Shown here in pieces: positions 8,442 to 15,242 of a stretch of 24,236 nucleotides of DNA; position 1 is the first letter of the stretch, and the number at the start of each line of letters is the position of its first letter. The DNA is from an uncultured Eubacterium sp. Lineage in GTDB: Bacteria > Bacillota > Clostridia > Lachnospirales > Lachnospiraceae. The stretch covers positions 8,087 through 32,322 of the forward strand of contig CAJTTQ010000025.1 of the NCBI GenBank assembly GCA_910579145.1, read 5' to 3'. Both the position numbers and the translations under genes were made by a program. The notes under the pieces are model-generated. The model had not been told where the DNA came from. It saw only the letters and a list, made by a program, of their open reading frames with translations, and searched no databases.

Positions 8442-9917
8442 ATGAACAAAACATTATTTTCAAAAAGCGGATTAGCATTTCTCGTATGTATGATATCCTG
8501 GGCGGCCGGACTGTATTTCGGCCACCCGTCCCAGGCAGGAGCGGCGGTAAGATGCTATACGATCGGAACCTCAAATGTACAGGTATACTCAAATACAGGA
8601 CTCAGCAAGCGGTATGGCGCGGTCTATCCGTCCGATGAGATGACAGTCAGCCAGGTGACCGACCGCTACTGTAAGGTAACTTACCCGGTCGCCAGAGGAA
8701 GAAAGACCGGCTACATTAGCAGAAACAAGATCCTCACAAAAACGACAGGCAGCAGTTATCGATCAAGGGCGAAGATCACGACATACCGCAGGGCAAACAA
8801 CAAAAACGCATACGGATACATCGCAAAAGGCGACACCGTAAAAGTATTGGGGGCGTCAGGCAGCTATACGCAGGTGAAATACCCGGTGAGCGGCGGATAT
8901 AAATATGCGTTTATCAAAACATCAGACCTGAATACATACATCCTGCCTGCTGCCGCCGCGCCAAGCGTTATCGCGAACGGCACGTATAAAATAGTTTCTG
9001 CATTGAACAATAATTTTGTCATGGATGTAAACGGCGCCTCCACCGCTGACGGCGCGAACGTTCAGCTCTATCAGGACAATGGCACAAACGCCCAGAAGTT
9101 TGCCATAACCAGACAGTCAGACGGATCGTACATGATCCAGAATGTGAACAGCGGAAAAGTATTGGACTGTGCCGGCGCGGGACGGATAAACGGAACCAAC
9201 ATCCAGCAGTACACATCAAACGCAACGGCAGCGCAGCGGTGGCACATAACGGACGCAGGAAATGGAACGGTTACGCTGACATGCAGATGCAATGGACTTT
9301 TGGCTGACGTATCAGGCGGTAGAAGCGCTAATGGGACAAACATCCAAATGTACGGCGCAAATGGCAGCGCGGCTCAAAAATGGAAATTGGTCCCAGTATC
9401 CGCCTCTTACACTTCGACGGTAACGACAACAGTACGGCAGCGTATCGTTGACTATGAATTGTCCCAGCTGGGAATCGGTGATTACCGGGGAAATAATAAT
9501 GTACCGTACAATACCTGGTATTATGGCAGGCCAGTCTCGACATCCGGTTATGCGTGGTGCATGGCATTCCAGTCATATTGCGCAAACCAGATGGGCGTAT
9601 TAAACAAGGCGGTACCGAAAACGGCCAGCTGCGCCGCAGCCGTCAACTGGTATAAAAGCCGGAACCAGTTTCAGTATGCAGCATACTACGGTGGTTCGTA
9701 TACGCCGAAAGCGGGCGATCTGGTATTCTATTATGAAAATGGAAGCTTCTGCCATGTGGGGATGGTAACAGCGCCTTCGGTAAACGGTTATTTACAGACT
9801 GTGGAGGGAAATGTACCGTGTGCCGACGGAAATTATAAGGTCGTCCAGTTTACACGAAACCAAAAAAGAACGATCCGCAATCGTTATGTGTATGGATATG
9901 GCACACCTTCTTATTAA
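8442..9917 (+). CDS. Secreted CHAP-domain cell-wall hydrolase with SH3b and ricin-type domains
   Basis: About 491 residues from ATG 8442, with AAAAGGTG ending seven bases upstream; the in-frame GTG at 8433 lies inside that ribosome site. Signal peptide: residues 1-36 (SGLAFLVCMISWAAGLYF, cleavage near AGAA). Two SH3b-like repeats follow (about 38-95 and 98-165; VQVYSNTGLSKRYGAV and the TTYRRANNKNAYGYI region). Next is one ricin-type trefoil (about 175-320) with AQKF, AQRW and AQKW. The C-terminal CHAP/NlpC-like domain (about 335-491) has the nucleophile in YAWCMAFQSYCANQMG and the His in FCHVGMVT. CHAP enzymes are amidases or endopeptidases acting on peptidoglycan; SH3b and trefoil parts would bind the wall or glycans. 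It follows the M23 gene with the same type of lectin module and may share its transcript. Confidence 0.88.
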   Translation: MNKTLFSKSGLAFLVCMISWAAGLYFGHPSQAGAAVRCYTIGTSNVQVYSNTGLSKRYGAVYPSDEMTVSQVTDRYCKVTYPVARGRKTGYISRNKILTKTTGSSYRSRAKITTYRRANNKNAYGYIAKGDTVKVLGASGSYTQVKYPVSGGYKYAFIKTSDLNTYILPAAAAPSVIANGTYKIVSALNNNFVMDVNGASTADGANVQLYQDNGTNAQKFAITRQSDGSYMIQNVNSGKVLDCAGAGRINGTNIQQYTSNATAAQRWHITDAGNGTVTLTCRCNGLLADVSGGRSANGTNIQMYGANGSAAQKWKLVPVSASYTSTVTTTVRQRIVDYELSQLGIGDYRGNNNVPYNTWYYGRPVSTSGYAWCMAFQSYCANQMGVLNKAVPKTASCAAAVNWYKSRNQFQYAAYYGGSYTPKAGDLVFYYENGSFCHVGMVTAPSVNGYLQTVEGNVPCADGNYKVVQFTRNQKRTIRNRYVYGYGTPSY

Positions 9918-10029
9918 AATAGAGAGAGTAAAATAAACGAAATGCCGTATTACTGCACATCCTGCATATTCCTGAGAAAAACCGGAAAAGCTAAGTATGG
10001 GAAATACAGAAAGAAGCAGGAGGCACATA

Positions 10030-10950
10030 ATGGCAGAAAAGAAATTGTATGATATTATCATAATAGGCGCCGGAACCGCAGGCCTGTCCGCAGCCCTCTA
10101 CGGGGCGCGGGCAGGAAAAAAGGTTCTGGTGCTGGAGGAAAAAGTGAATGGCGGGCAGATCGTAAACTCGCCAGAGGTCGAAAATTATCCCGGTATCAAA
10201 CGAATATCGGGATTTCAATTTATACAGGAACTGCAGCAGCAGGTCGAAGAATCCGGTGCGGTCATATTAAACCGTCAGGCTGAAAAACTTGTCGACCAGG
10301 GCGGCCGGAAAGTTGTGATGACGTGTGACGGTTTGTATGAGGGCCGGTCTGCCATCCTGTGTACCGGCGTCGTTCAGCGGAAACTCGGGCTGGAAAGGGA
10401 AAAGGAATTGACAGGCAGCGGAGTGTCCTACTGTGCGGTGTGCGACGGGGCCTTTTACCGGGACAGGCGCGTAGCCGTGGTCGGCGGGGGAAACACGGCA
10501 CTAGAAGACGCGCTCTATCTTTCGCAGTATTGTAAAATGGTATATATCATCCACCGCAGGGATCGTTTTCGTGGAGAATCCAAACTGGTAAACCTTCTAT
10601 TAAAGAAGGAAAATGTGGAGTTTATTCTCGAGAGCACGGTGGTATCGTTAAAAGGGGATACCACACTGGAATCGATCCGCATAAAAAATGTAAAGACAAA
10701 TATCATAGATGAATGCGTGGTAAACGGCGTTTTTGTGGCGATCGGGCAGGAACCGAAGAACGAGAGGTTCGGCGGTGTCGTTTCACTGGATGAGAGAGGC
10801 TACATCCGGGCAGACGAGTCCTGCCGGACAGACGCGGCTGGAATATTCGCGGCGGGTGACTGCCGGACGAAAACGGTCAGGCAACTGGTGACGGCGGCGG
10901 CAGACGGCGCGGTGGCAGCGCTCGGGGCGTGTGAATATCTGCAGGGATAA
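10030..10950 (+). CDS. trxB: Thioredoxin reductase (NADPH, FAD-dependent)
   Basis: 306 residues. The ATG at 10030 has a perfect AGGAGG six bases upstream, so the longer frame from 9997 is not used. The FAD-binding start is DIIIIGAGTAGLSAALYGAR, the redox-active disulfide is SYCAVCDGAF (canonical CATC replaced by CAVC), the NADPH site is VAVVGGGNTALEDALYLS followed by HRRDRFRG, and the C-terminal FAD motif is GIFAAGDCRTKTVRQLVTAAADGAVAA. Length and order match low-molecular-weight TrxB. It passes electrons from NADPH to thioredoxin in the cytoplasm. No thioredoxin gene is adjacent. The gap of 112 bases after the CHAP gene has no clear terminator or promoter, so its transcription unit is uncertain. 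Confidence 0.93.
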   Translation: MAEKKLYDIIIIGAGTAGLSAALYGARAGKKVLVLEEKVNGGQIVNSPEVENYPGIKRISGFQFIQELQQQVEESGAVILNRQAEKLVDQGGRKVVMTCDGLYEGRSAILCTGVVQRKLGLEREKELTGSGVSYCAVCDGAFYRDRRVAVVGGGNTALEDALYLSQYCKMVYIIHRRDRFRGESKLVNLLLKKENVEFILESTVVSLKGDTTLESIRIKNVKTNIIDECVVNGVFVAIGQEPKNERFGGVVSLDERGYIRADESCRTDAAGIFAAGDCRTKTVRQLVTAAADGAVAALGACEYLQG

Positions 10951-11026
10951 CTTGCTTATGTGGGGCAGATATCTGTAGAAGACGGAAAAACGGATGGATG
11001 CGGGCGGGAAATGATGAGATTGGGTA

Positions 11027-11054
11027 TTGCGAAATCAGAAAAAACGGTTATAAT
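11027..11054 (+). promoter_or_regulatory. Sigma-A-type promoter of the lipoprotein gene
   Basis: TTGCGA (11027-11032), a 16-bp spacer and a perfect TATAAT (11049-11054) lie about 107 bases before the lipoprotein start. The predicted transcript starts near 11061 and has a leader of about 100 nt. Confidence 0.6.
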
Positions 11055-11160
11055 GGATAACGGAAGCCATCGAATGGTAAGGCGAAATCCGAGTAGGACT
11101 GTGCCGGTCGGATGGGATGGCGGCAGATCAATATGACAGGAAAGAAGGAGAATGGATCAA

Positions 11161-11706
11161 ATGAGAAAATGCTATAGGATGACACCAGTTCTTTTGTTAT
11201 TAGCTGCTATTACATGCGCGGCGACGGGGTGCGGCAGCAAGAATGAGAATACGGGAGCTGTTGCGGGACAGACTGGAGTGCCTGCGGCGACGGCCGGCCC
11301 GACGCAGGAACCAACGCCTAAACCGACGCCGGAGAAGACAAAAACATTTAAAACGGATAAGTTTACCCTGGAGATTCCGTTGAGCTGGACGGATCAGTTT
11401 CAAACGAAAGAATTAGGAGGAGATGGAAACGGAAAAGCGGCGTATTTGGACTTTTACGCGAATAAATGCCATGAGGAAACGGGCATGGGCCTGTTGTTTT
11501 CTATCGGAACATATACGGACGAATCTTATAAGCAGTTGTCGTCCTATGTGGTGGTCGGGAAAACCGAGGAAGTATCGTATGTGGCAGTTTTTCCGGTTAA
11601 ATTGCAGACAGTAGGGGCCAGTGAGGGGGCAAAGCAGCAGTATGACCACATGTTTGGAACGATAGAAAAAGTGGCGAATTCCCTCGAATTGAGGAAAAAG
11701 AAATGA
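11161..11706 (+). CDS. Small lipoprotein of unknown function
   Basis: 181 residues from ATG 11161 (AGGAG ten bases upstream); the ATG at 11152 has that site only one base away. The start MRKCYRMTPVLLLLAAITCA ends in a lipobox-like ATGC, so the mature protein would be lipid-anchored at Cys24. A Thr/Pro-rich tether (TQEPTPKPTPEK) follows. The globular part (about 60-178) contains FTLEIPLSWTDQF and GMGLLFSIGTYTDES, resembling the small secreted lipoproteins of Lachnospiraceae, but I cannot name a family. It is followed 26 bases later by the FNT channel gene and probably shares its transcript. Confidence 0.75.
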   Translation: MRKCYRMTPVLLLLAAITCAATGCGSKNENTGAVAGQTGVPAATAGPTQEPTPKPTPEKTKTFKTDKFTLEIPLSWTDQFQTKELGGDGNGKAAYLDFYANKCHEETGMGLLFSIGTYTDESYKQLSSYVVVGKTEEVSYVAVFPVKLQTVGASEGAKQQYDHMFGTIEKVANSLELRKKK

Positions 11707-11732
11707 CGTTATCGGAGGGTGAGTGACAGGAA

Positions 11733-12365
11733 ATGAAACAGTTACAAAAGCAAATCTACATTTTTTTAATGGCGGTGTTGGCAGGGATCGCGATCGGTAT
11801 TGGCGGATGCGTGTTCCTATCCCTTACGAACAAGATCGTTGGGGCGTTCATGTTTTCGGTCGGCCTGTACATAATCTGTACGCATGAACTCGGGCTGTAT
11901 ACGGGAAAGGTTGGCTATGCGGCAGGAAAACCGCCTTCTTACTGGCTGGAACTTCTCGTGACGTGGGCAGGTAATCTTTCGGGAACTTATTTGGCGGCAG
12001 CGGCCGTGCGGAACACGCGGATGGCGCACCTCTCAGGTGAGGCTGCGAACATGTGCAGCAATAAGTTAAATGACGATTATTTAAGTTTGTTTTTGCTCGG
12101 CATCTTTTGCGGATTTTTAATGTATGCGGCCGTGGAAGGGTATAAAACAGTAAAAAATCCGCTGATCCTGTTTGCGGGGGTGGCTGCCTTTATTTTGTGC
12201 GGTTTTGAGCACTGCATCGCCGATATGTTTTATTTTTCGATTGCCGGGATGTGGTCCGCGAGGGCGTTTTTGTGTATTTTCTTCATAACATTAGGTAATT
12301 CTGTCGGAGGTATGCTGATACCTCTCGGGAAGAAAGTGCGGAGAGTATGTGAAAGTAAATCCTAG
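11733..12365 (+). CDS. Formate/nitrite transporter (FNT) family channel, short form
   Basis: 210 residues with six membrane spans: about 9-30, 34-60, 69-93, 115-135, 142-165 and 179-203. The family's central His sits in GFEHCIADMFYF (span 5) and the last span carries the conserved FITLGNSVGGM. FNT proteins form pentameric channels for small monovalent anions such as formate, nitrite or hydrosulfide. Many members are about 260 residues, so this is a compact form. The sequence does not settle the substrate; formate is plausible in a fermenting anaerobe. GGAGGGTG lies 12-13 bases upstream of the ATG, rather far. Probably cotranscribed with the lipoprotein. Confidence 0.85.
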   Translation: MKQLQKQIYIFLMAVLAGIAIGIGGCVFLSLTNKIVGAFMFSVGLYIICTHELGLYTGKVGYAAGKPPSYWLELLVTWAGNLSGTYLAAAAVRNTRMAHLSGEAANMCSNKLNDDYLSLFLLGIFCGFLMYAAVEGYKTVKNPLILFAGVAAFILCGFEHCIADMFYFSIAGMWSARAFLCIFFITLGNSVGGMLIPLGKKVRRVCESKS

Positions 12366-12382
12366 TCATAAAAAAGGTATAA

Positions 12383-12459
12383 ATTCCTCCATTTAACAAA
12401 TACTAGAGTCATATTCAGGTAAAAGCAATGATTCAATACAATACATTAAATGGAGGAAT
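12383..12459 (+). promoter_or_regulatory. 14-bp inverted repeat covering the spoVT ribosome-binding site
   Basis: ATTCCTCCATTTAA (12383-12396) is the exact reverse complement of TTAAATGGAGGAAT (12446-12459), which contains the spoVT Shine-Dalgarno GGAGGA (12452-12457). The 49-nt loop can hold a second stem, GAGTCAT (12406-12412) with ATGATTC (12428-12434). If both arms are on the mRNA, the ribosome site is buried. The same arms could instead be a paired operator on DNA. I see no convincing sigma-G promoter here. Confidence 0.7.
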
Positions 12460-12465
12460 ATTAAT

Positions 12466-13011
12466 ATGAAAGCAACTGGAATTGTACGTCGGATCGACGA
12501 ACTTGGGAGAATCGTGATACCAAAAGAAATACGAAGGACACTGCGCATCCGGGAGGGCGACCCGCTTGAAATCTTTACCAACCATGAAGGCGGTGTGATC
12601 CTGAAAAAGTACTCTCCGATCGGGGAACTCGGTGTGCTGGCGAAAGAATATGTGGAATCGGTGGCAAACGTCGCGAAATGTACCGTCTGTGTGGCGGACC
12701 GGGATCAGATCGTGGCGGCGGCAGGGCCGGAGAAAAAGAATTATACGGGGAAGGATATTCACACGGAACTGAAAAAGTGTATCGACAACCGGGCAAATAT
12801 CTTATCTTCGGATGAACGGGATACCCACTGCAGGGTCGTGGAGGATGAGGAGCAGGAACCAAATCAGGCCATTGGCTCTATTGTTTCGGAAGGGGATGCG
12901 ATTGGCGCAGTCATTTTACTATCTCATGACGCAAAGAAAAAATTTGGCGAGTTTGAGGAAAAAATGGCGCTATGCGGCGCAAATTTCCTGGGAAGGCAGA
13001 TGGAAAGCTGA
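12466..13011 (+). CDS. spoVT: Stage V sporulation protein T (AbrB-family forespore regulator)
   Basis: 181 residues. Residues 1-50 are the AbrB/SpoVT swapped-hairpin DNA-binding domain (MKATGIVRRIDELGRIVIPKEIRRTLRI), almost invariant in Clostridia and Bacilli. Residues about 55-178 match the GAF-like effector domain of SpoVT (LGVLAKEYVESVANVAKCTVCVADR, IGSIVSEGDAIGAVILLS). Length matches the family. In Bacillus SpoVT tunes sigma-G genes in the forespore. GGAGGA lies eight bases before the ATG, inside the 14-bp inverted repeat. In Bacillus the order spoVT-yabMNOPQ-divIC-spoIIE is the same, but here no MurJ/SpoVB-like or MazG gene lies between spoVT and hup. Confidence 0.95.
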   Translation: MKATGIVRRIDELGRIVIPKEIRRTLRIREGDPLEIFTNHEGGVILKKYSPIGELGVLAKEYVESVANVAKCTVCVADRDQIVAAAGPEKKNYTGKDIHTELKKCIDNRANILSSDERDTHCRVVEDEEQEPNQAIGSIVSEGDAIGAVILLSHDAKKKFGEFEEKMALCGANFLGRQMES

Positions 13012-13064
13012 GTGCGGGAAGCGCAGAAAAAAATGAACATTGTGTAAACAATGAACGAATATTG

Positions 13065-13158
13065 AGGTTTACCTGCTAAATCCAGGAAAAAACCTTGACA
13101 AATGGCTGGAAAAAGGGTATAAGTATAGTTAGTAGGTTTACAGGTGTTGTAGGTTTAC
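13065..13158 (+). repeat. Three AGGTTTAC direct repeats around the hup promoter
   Basis: AGGTTTAC occurs at 13065-13072, 13134-13141 and 13151-13158; the last two are part of the 10-mer GTAGGTTTAC and lie 17 bases apart, just after the predicted transcription start. An inverted GTAAAC lies at 13044-13049 within CATTGT-GTAA-ACAATG (13038-13053). A regulator site is possible. Confidence 0.5.
13095..13123 (+). promoter_or_regulatory. Strong sigma-A promoter of hup
   Basis: Consensus TTGACA (13095-13100), 17-bp spacer, TATAAG (13118-13123). It lies 73 bases before the hup start and fits the high expression expected for HU. Confidence 0.8.
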
Positions 13159-13196
13159 GAAAATATTATAGTAAAGACACGAGGAGGATATAATCC

Positions 13197-13472
13197 ATGA
13201 ATAAGTCAGAATTAGTGGCAGCAATGGCAGATCAGGCTGAATTGTCAAAAAAAGATGCGGAAAAAGCACTGAAGGCATTTGTTGACGTAGTTACCGATGA
13301 ATTGAAAAAGGGCGGCAAGATTCAGCTTGTAGGGTTTGGCTCATTTGAAGTTACACAGCGAGCTGCTAGAGAGGGAATCAATCCACTCACGAAGAAACCG
13401 ATGAGCATTCCTGCTTCTAAGGCACCGAAATTCAAGGCTGGAAAGGCATTGAAGGACACTGTAAATTCATAA
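13197..13472 (+). CDS. hup: HU family DNA-binding protein
   Basis: 91 residues, the normal HU length, with AGGAGG nine bases before the ATG. The start MNKSELVAAMADQAELSKKDAEKAL, the GKIQLVGFGSFEV strand and the arm ending in FKAGKALKDTVN are family hallmarks. The usual arm sequence RxGRNPxT appears as AREGINPLTKKP, so the Arg/Gly preceding the Pro tip is altered, but the intercalating Pro is kept. HU compacts the nucleoid and bends DNA. It is a single transcript by appearance: own sigma-A promoter upstream and a terminator directly downstream. Confidence 0.96.
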   Translation: MNKSELVAAMADQAELSKKDAEKALKAFVDVVTDELKKGGKIQLVGFGSFEVTQRAAREGINPLTKKPMSIPASKAPKFKAGKALKDTVNS

Positions 13473-13504
13473 TTGCAGCGGTGTATGGATTTTATATGCG
13501 TATA

Positions 13505-13546
13505 GAACGTCGATTCTGAGTGTTCGGGATCGGCGTTTTCTTTCTA
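13505..13546 (+). terminator. Rho-independent terminator of hup
   Basis: AACGTCGATTC (13506-13516) pairs with GGATCGGCGTT (13527-13537) with two G-U pairs and a 10-nt loop, followed by TTCTTTCT. It lies 33 bases after the hup stop. Confidence 0.75.
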
Positions 13547-13623
13547 TCATCAGATCAAAATGAGAGCGGAGCGCGCAGACTCATAAAAGCGGATGGAACA
13601 CGATAAGGAGGTAATGAAAAATC

Positions 13624-13863
13624 ATGCGGTTAGATAAGTATTTAAAGGTATCACGGCTGATCAAGCGCAGGCCGGTGGCGAATGAGGCATGTGACGCGGG
13701 GAGGATCCTTGTAAACGATAAAGTGGCAAAGGCGTCCCTGAACGTAAAGCCCGGAGATGTCATCGAAATCCAGTTCGGAAACAGAAATACGAAGGTGGAA
13801 GTGCTGAGCGTAGAGGAAACATATAATAAAGAAGCGGCAAAAGAACTGTACCGTCCCCTGTGA
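13624..13863 (+). CDS. rqcP: RqcP (YabO/RlbA), S4-domain ribosome quality control factor
   Basis: 79 residues: a lone S4 RNA-binding domain with MRLDKYLKVSRLIKRRPVA, the D-AGRILVNDKVAKAS core and KPGDVIEIQFG. The size and position directly before yabP match YabO/RqcP of Bacillus, which works with RqcH on stalled 50S subunits to add Ala tails. It resembles HslR (Hsp15) too, which is a related family, but the synteny favours RqcP. AGGAGGT lies 11 bases upstream. A hairpin after the stop and a separate promoter for yabP suggest it is transcribed independently. Confidence 0.92.
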   Translation: MRLDKYLKVSRLIKRRPVANEACDAGRILVNDKVAKASLNVKPGDVIEIQFGNRNTKVEVLSVEETYNKEAAKELYRPL

Positions 13864-13875
13864 CGGCTGCTGTTA

Positions 13876-13900
13876 GCGAACGCTGAAAGCGTACGCTTTT
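13876..13900 (+). terminator. Hairpin after rqcP, probable weak terminator
   Basis: GCGAACGCT (13876-13884), GAA loop, AGCGTACGC (13888-13896) with one mismatch, then TTTT. The short U run makes it weak or leaky. Confidence 0.5.
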
Positions 13901-13907
13901 AGCGCCA

Positions 13908-13936
13908 GTCATAATATGTCCCCGACAGCATATAAT
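13908..13936 (+). promoter_or_regulatory. Sigma-E-like promoter of yabPQ
   Basis: GTCATAAT (13908-13915) is close to the sigma-E -35 and CATATAAT (13929-13936) is close to the sigma-E -10 CATACAnT, separated by 13 bases. yabP and yabQ are sigma-E genes in Bacillus, which supports the reading. The same TATAAT could also serve sigma-A, but no sigma-A -35 is present. Confidence 0.55.
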
Positions 13937-13967
13937 ATGATAAATGGTTGTTTTGAGGTGGCGTATT

Positions 13968-14291
13968 TTGCAGGAATCCCAAAGAAGTAAATTGAATTAC
14001 CATTCAGACATGAGGGATCAGGGCATAAACGGAAGGCATGACGTGACTATGTACGACCGGGGACGGGCGTCCGTGACCGGCGTGAAAGAGGTCGTTTCCT
14101 TTGACAGCAATGAAATTCTTTTGGAAACGACGAGAGGGGCGCTCGCGTTCCGCGGAGAGGGACTGCATGTAAAAAGGCTGACGGTCGAAAAAGGGGAAGT
14201 GGACCTGGAAGGACAGATCTGCGAACTGAAGTATTCGGATTCCCATTCGGTCAAAGATGCCGGGTCATTTTTCGGAAAGCTGTTTAAATAG
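13968..14291 (+). CDS. yabP: Sporulation protein YabP
   Basis: About 107 residues. I chose TTG 13968 because GAGGTG lies seven bases upstream and because the predicted sigma-E transcript would begin near 13943, leaving the in-frame ATG at 13944 without a leader. The conserved YabP/YqfC core is visible: RASVTGVKEVVSFDSNEILLETTRGALAFRGEGLHVKRLTVEKGEVDLEG, read in pieces across residues about 38-90. In Bacillus YabP is made in the mother cell under sigma-E and its family member YqfC is linked to coat formation; the exact role is unclear. The stop is directly followed by the yabQ start, so translation is probably coupled. Confidence 0.88.
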   Translation: MQESQRSKLNYHSDMRDQGINGRHDVTMYDRGRASVTGVKEVVSFDSNEILLETTRGALAFRGEGLHVKRLTVEKGEVDLEGQICELKYSDSHSVKDAGSFFGKLFK

Positions 14292-14693
14292 ATGGAAGAG
14301 ATTAAAAGTCAGCTGATCTTTTTGCTTGGTTCCTTTTTGAGTGGCGTCTTTGTTATGCTTGCCTACGAGGTGGTAAATATATTCCGCGGGCTGTTCCGGC
14401 CGGGTGTGATCGGAAGATTTTGTATGGATGTCATTTTTTTCGTTCTGTCCGGAGTATGTGTGTTTCAGATGATCTTTCTGTGCAACAATGGCACGATCCG
14501 GAGTTTTTTTGTATTCGCGTTTGGCGCAGGCGCGATCTTATACAGGAAAACGATGGGGACGCTGCTTTCTGACCTGTTTGTCAAAGCGGTCAGGAAAATC
14601 GTTTATCTGCTCACACGGCCATTTGTCTTTTTGTGTAGAAAACTGCAAAAAAAGAGGAAGAAAAAAAAGGAAGAAAATGAAAATAGTTCTTGA
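14292..14693 (+). CDS. yabQ: Spore cortex biosynthesis protein YabQ
   Basis: 133 residues, beginning at the base after the yabP stop, with only a weak ribosome site, so translational coupling is likely. Three to four membrane spans are visible (about 7-30, 42-65, 70-88 and a weaker one near 105), then a very basic tail (KLQKKRKKKKEENENSS). YabQ of Bacillus is a mother-cell membrane protein needed for the spore cortex. Identity rests on membrane layout, the QLxFLLxSFLSGVxxxLxYE-type start and position between yabP and divIC. The stop codon is inside the -35 of the next promoter. Confidence 0.88.
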   Translation: MEEIKSQLIFLLGSFLSGVFVMLAYEVVNIFRGLFRPGVIGRFCMDVIFFVLSGVCVFQMIFLCNNGTIRSFFVFAFGAGAILYRKTMGTLLSDLFVKAVRKIVYLLTRPFVFLCRKLQKKRKKKKEENENSS

Positions 14694-14718
14694 AATTTTA
14701 CGATTGGCGCAGTATAAT
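14690..14718 (+). promoter_or_regulatory. Sigma-A promoter of divIC
   Basis: TTGAAA (14690-14695), 17-bp spacer, perfect TATAAT (14713-14718). The -35 overlaps the yabQ stop codon. It would let divIC be expressed in growing cells independently of the sporulation genes yabPQ. Confidence 0.75.
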
Positions 14719-14786
14719 AGATATCACACACATACTACAATAATAGAACATACGGCTGTAGAGCATATGGCCGGGAAGGGGGCATT

Positions 14787-15074
14787 GTGAGGAGGAGAAG
14801 AAGGAGAAACCGTACCGGGTTGTATCTGGTGATGACGGTCGTTCTGCTCTTCTGTGGAACCCTGGGAATTCATGGGATCGCGTTAAAGTCAAACTGCCTG
14901 ACGCTGGAGGAAAAGCAAAAGGAACTGGAGGCGAAAAAGAACGATCTGAAAAAGGAACAGGAGTCGATTGAGGAAAAGCAGGCATATATGCAGACCGATG
15001 AATATGTGGAGTACATAGCGCGGCAGAAATTCGGGCTGGTTTATGACGATGAAATCATTTTTAAAGCAAAGTAA
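14787..15074 (+). CDS. divIC: Cell division protein DivIC / FtsB family
   Basis: 95 residues starting at GTG 14787 with GAAGGGGG about five bases upstream. A short basic N-terminus made of six Arg (MRRRRRRNRTG) is followed by one membrane span (about 12-33, YLVMTVVLLFCGTLGIHGIA) and an outside coiled coil (about 40-72, LEEKQKELEAKKNDLKKEQ). It ends with the family motif TDEYVEYIARQKFGLVYDDEIIF. DivIC joins FtsL and DivIB/FtsQ in the septum and helps activate septal wall synthesis. It has its own promoter and terminator. The yabR (S1 domain) gene that follows divIC in Bacillus is absent here. Confidence 0.9.
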   Translation: MRRRRRRNRTGLYLVMTVVLLFCGTLGIHGIALKSNCLTLEEKQKELEAKKNDLKKEQESIEEKQAYMQTDEYVEYIARQKFGLVYDDEIIFKAK

Positions 15075-15114
15075 GAATCGTGTCGAAAAGTTTTTTTGGC
15101 AGGATTCTTTTTTT
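15073..15114 (+). terminator. Terminator of divIC, merged with the spoIIE control region
   Basis: AAGAATCGTG (15073-15082) pairs with CAGGATTCTT (15100-15109) with one mismatch, followed by a run of seven T (15108-15114). The stem starts within the divIC stop codon. The T run is also the start of the spoIIE -35 region, and the loop side contains a Spo0A box. Confidence 0.75.
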
Positions 15115-15145
15115 GACAAACTTTGATACGCGGATTGTCTATACT
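15081..15145 (+). promoter_or_regulatory. Spo0A-type spoIIE promoter with 21-bp spacer and two 0A boxes
   Basis: TTGACA (15113-15118) and TATACT (15140-15145) are separated by 21 bases, too far for ordinary sigma-A use. The Bacillus spoIIE and spoIIG promoters have the same stretched layout and need phosphorylated Spo0A. A 0A box on the - strand, TTTGTCAAA (15112-15120), matches the consensus TTTGTCRAA and covers the -35; a second, TGTCGAA, lies at 15081-15087. Confidence 0.8.
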
Positions 15146-15242
15146 TAGGACGAGCTGCTTTATGCAGCGGATCGTTACAAAATTCGTTTGGGTTGGAACA
15201 GGTACACTGGCAGAACGGCTGGCCGGTGGTATGGAGGTTAAG

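Noticed and set aside
11061..11160. Cobalamin, c-di-GMP or THF riboswitch in the lipoprotein leader.
   Set aside because: Fragments such as GAGTAG and GGACTGTGCC resemble parts of known classes, but the conserved boxes and helices of these classes are absent.
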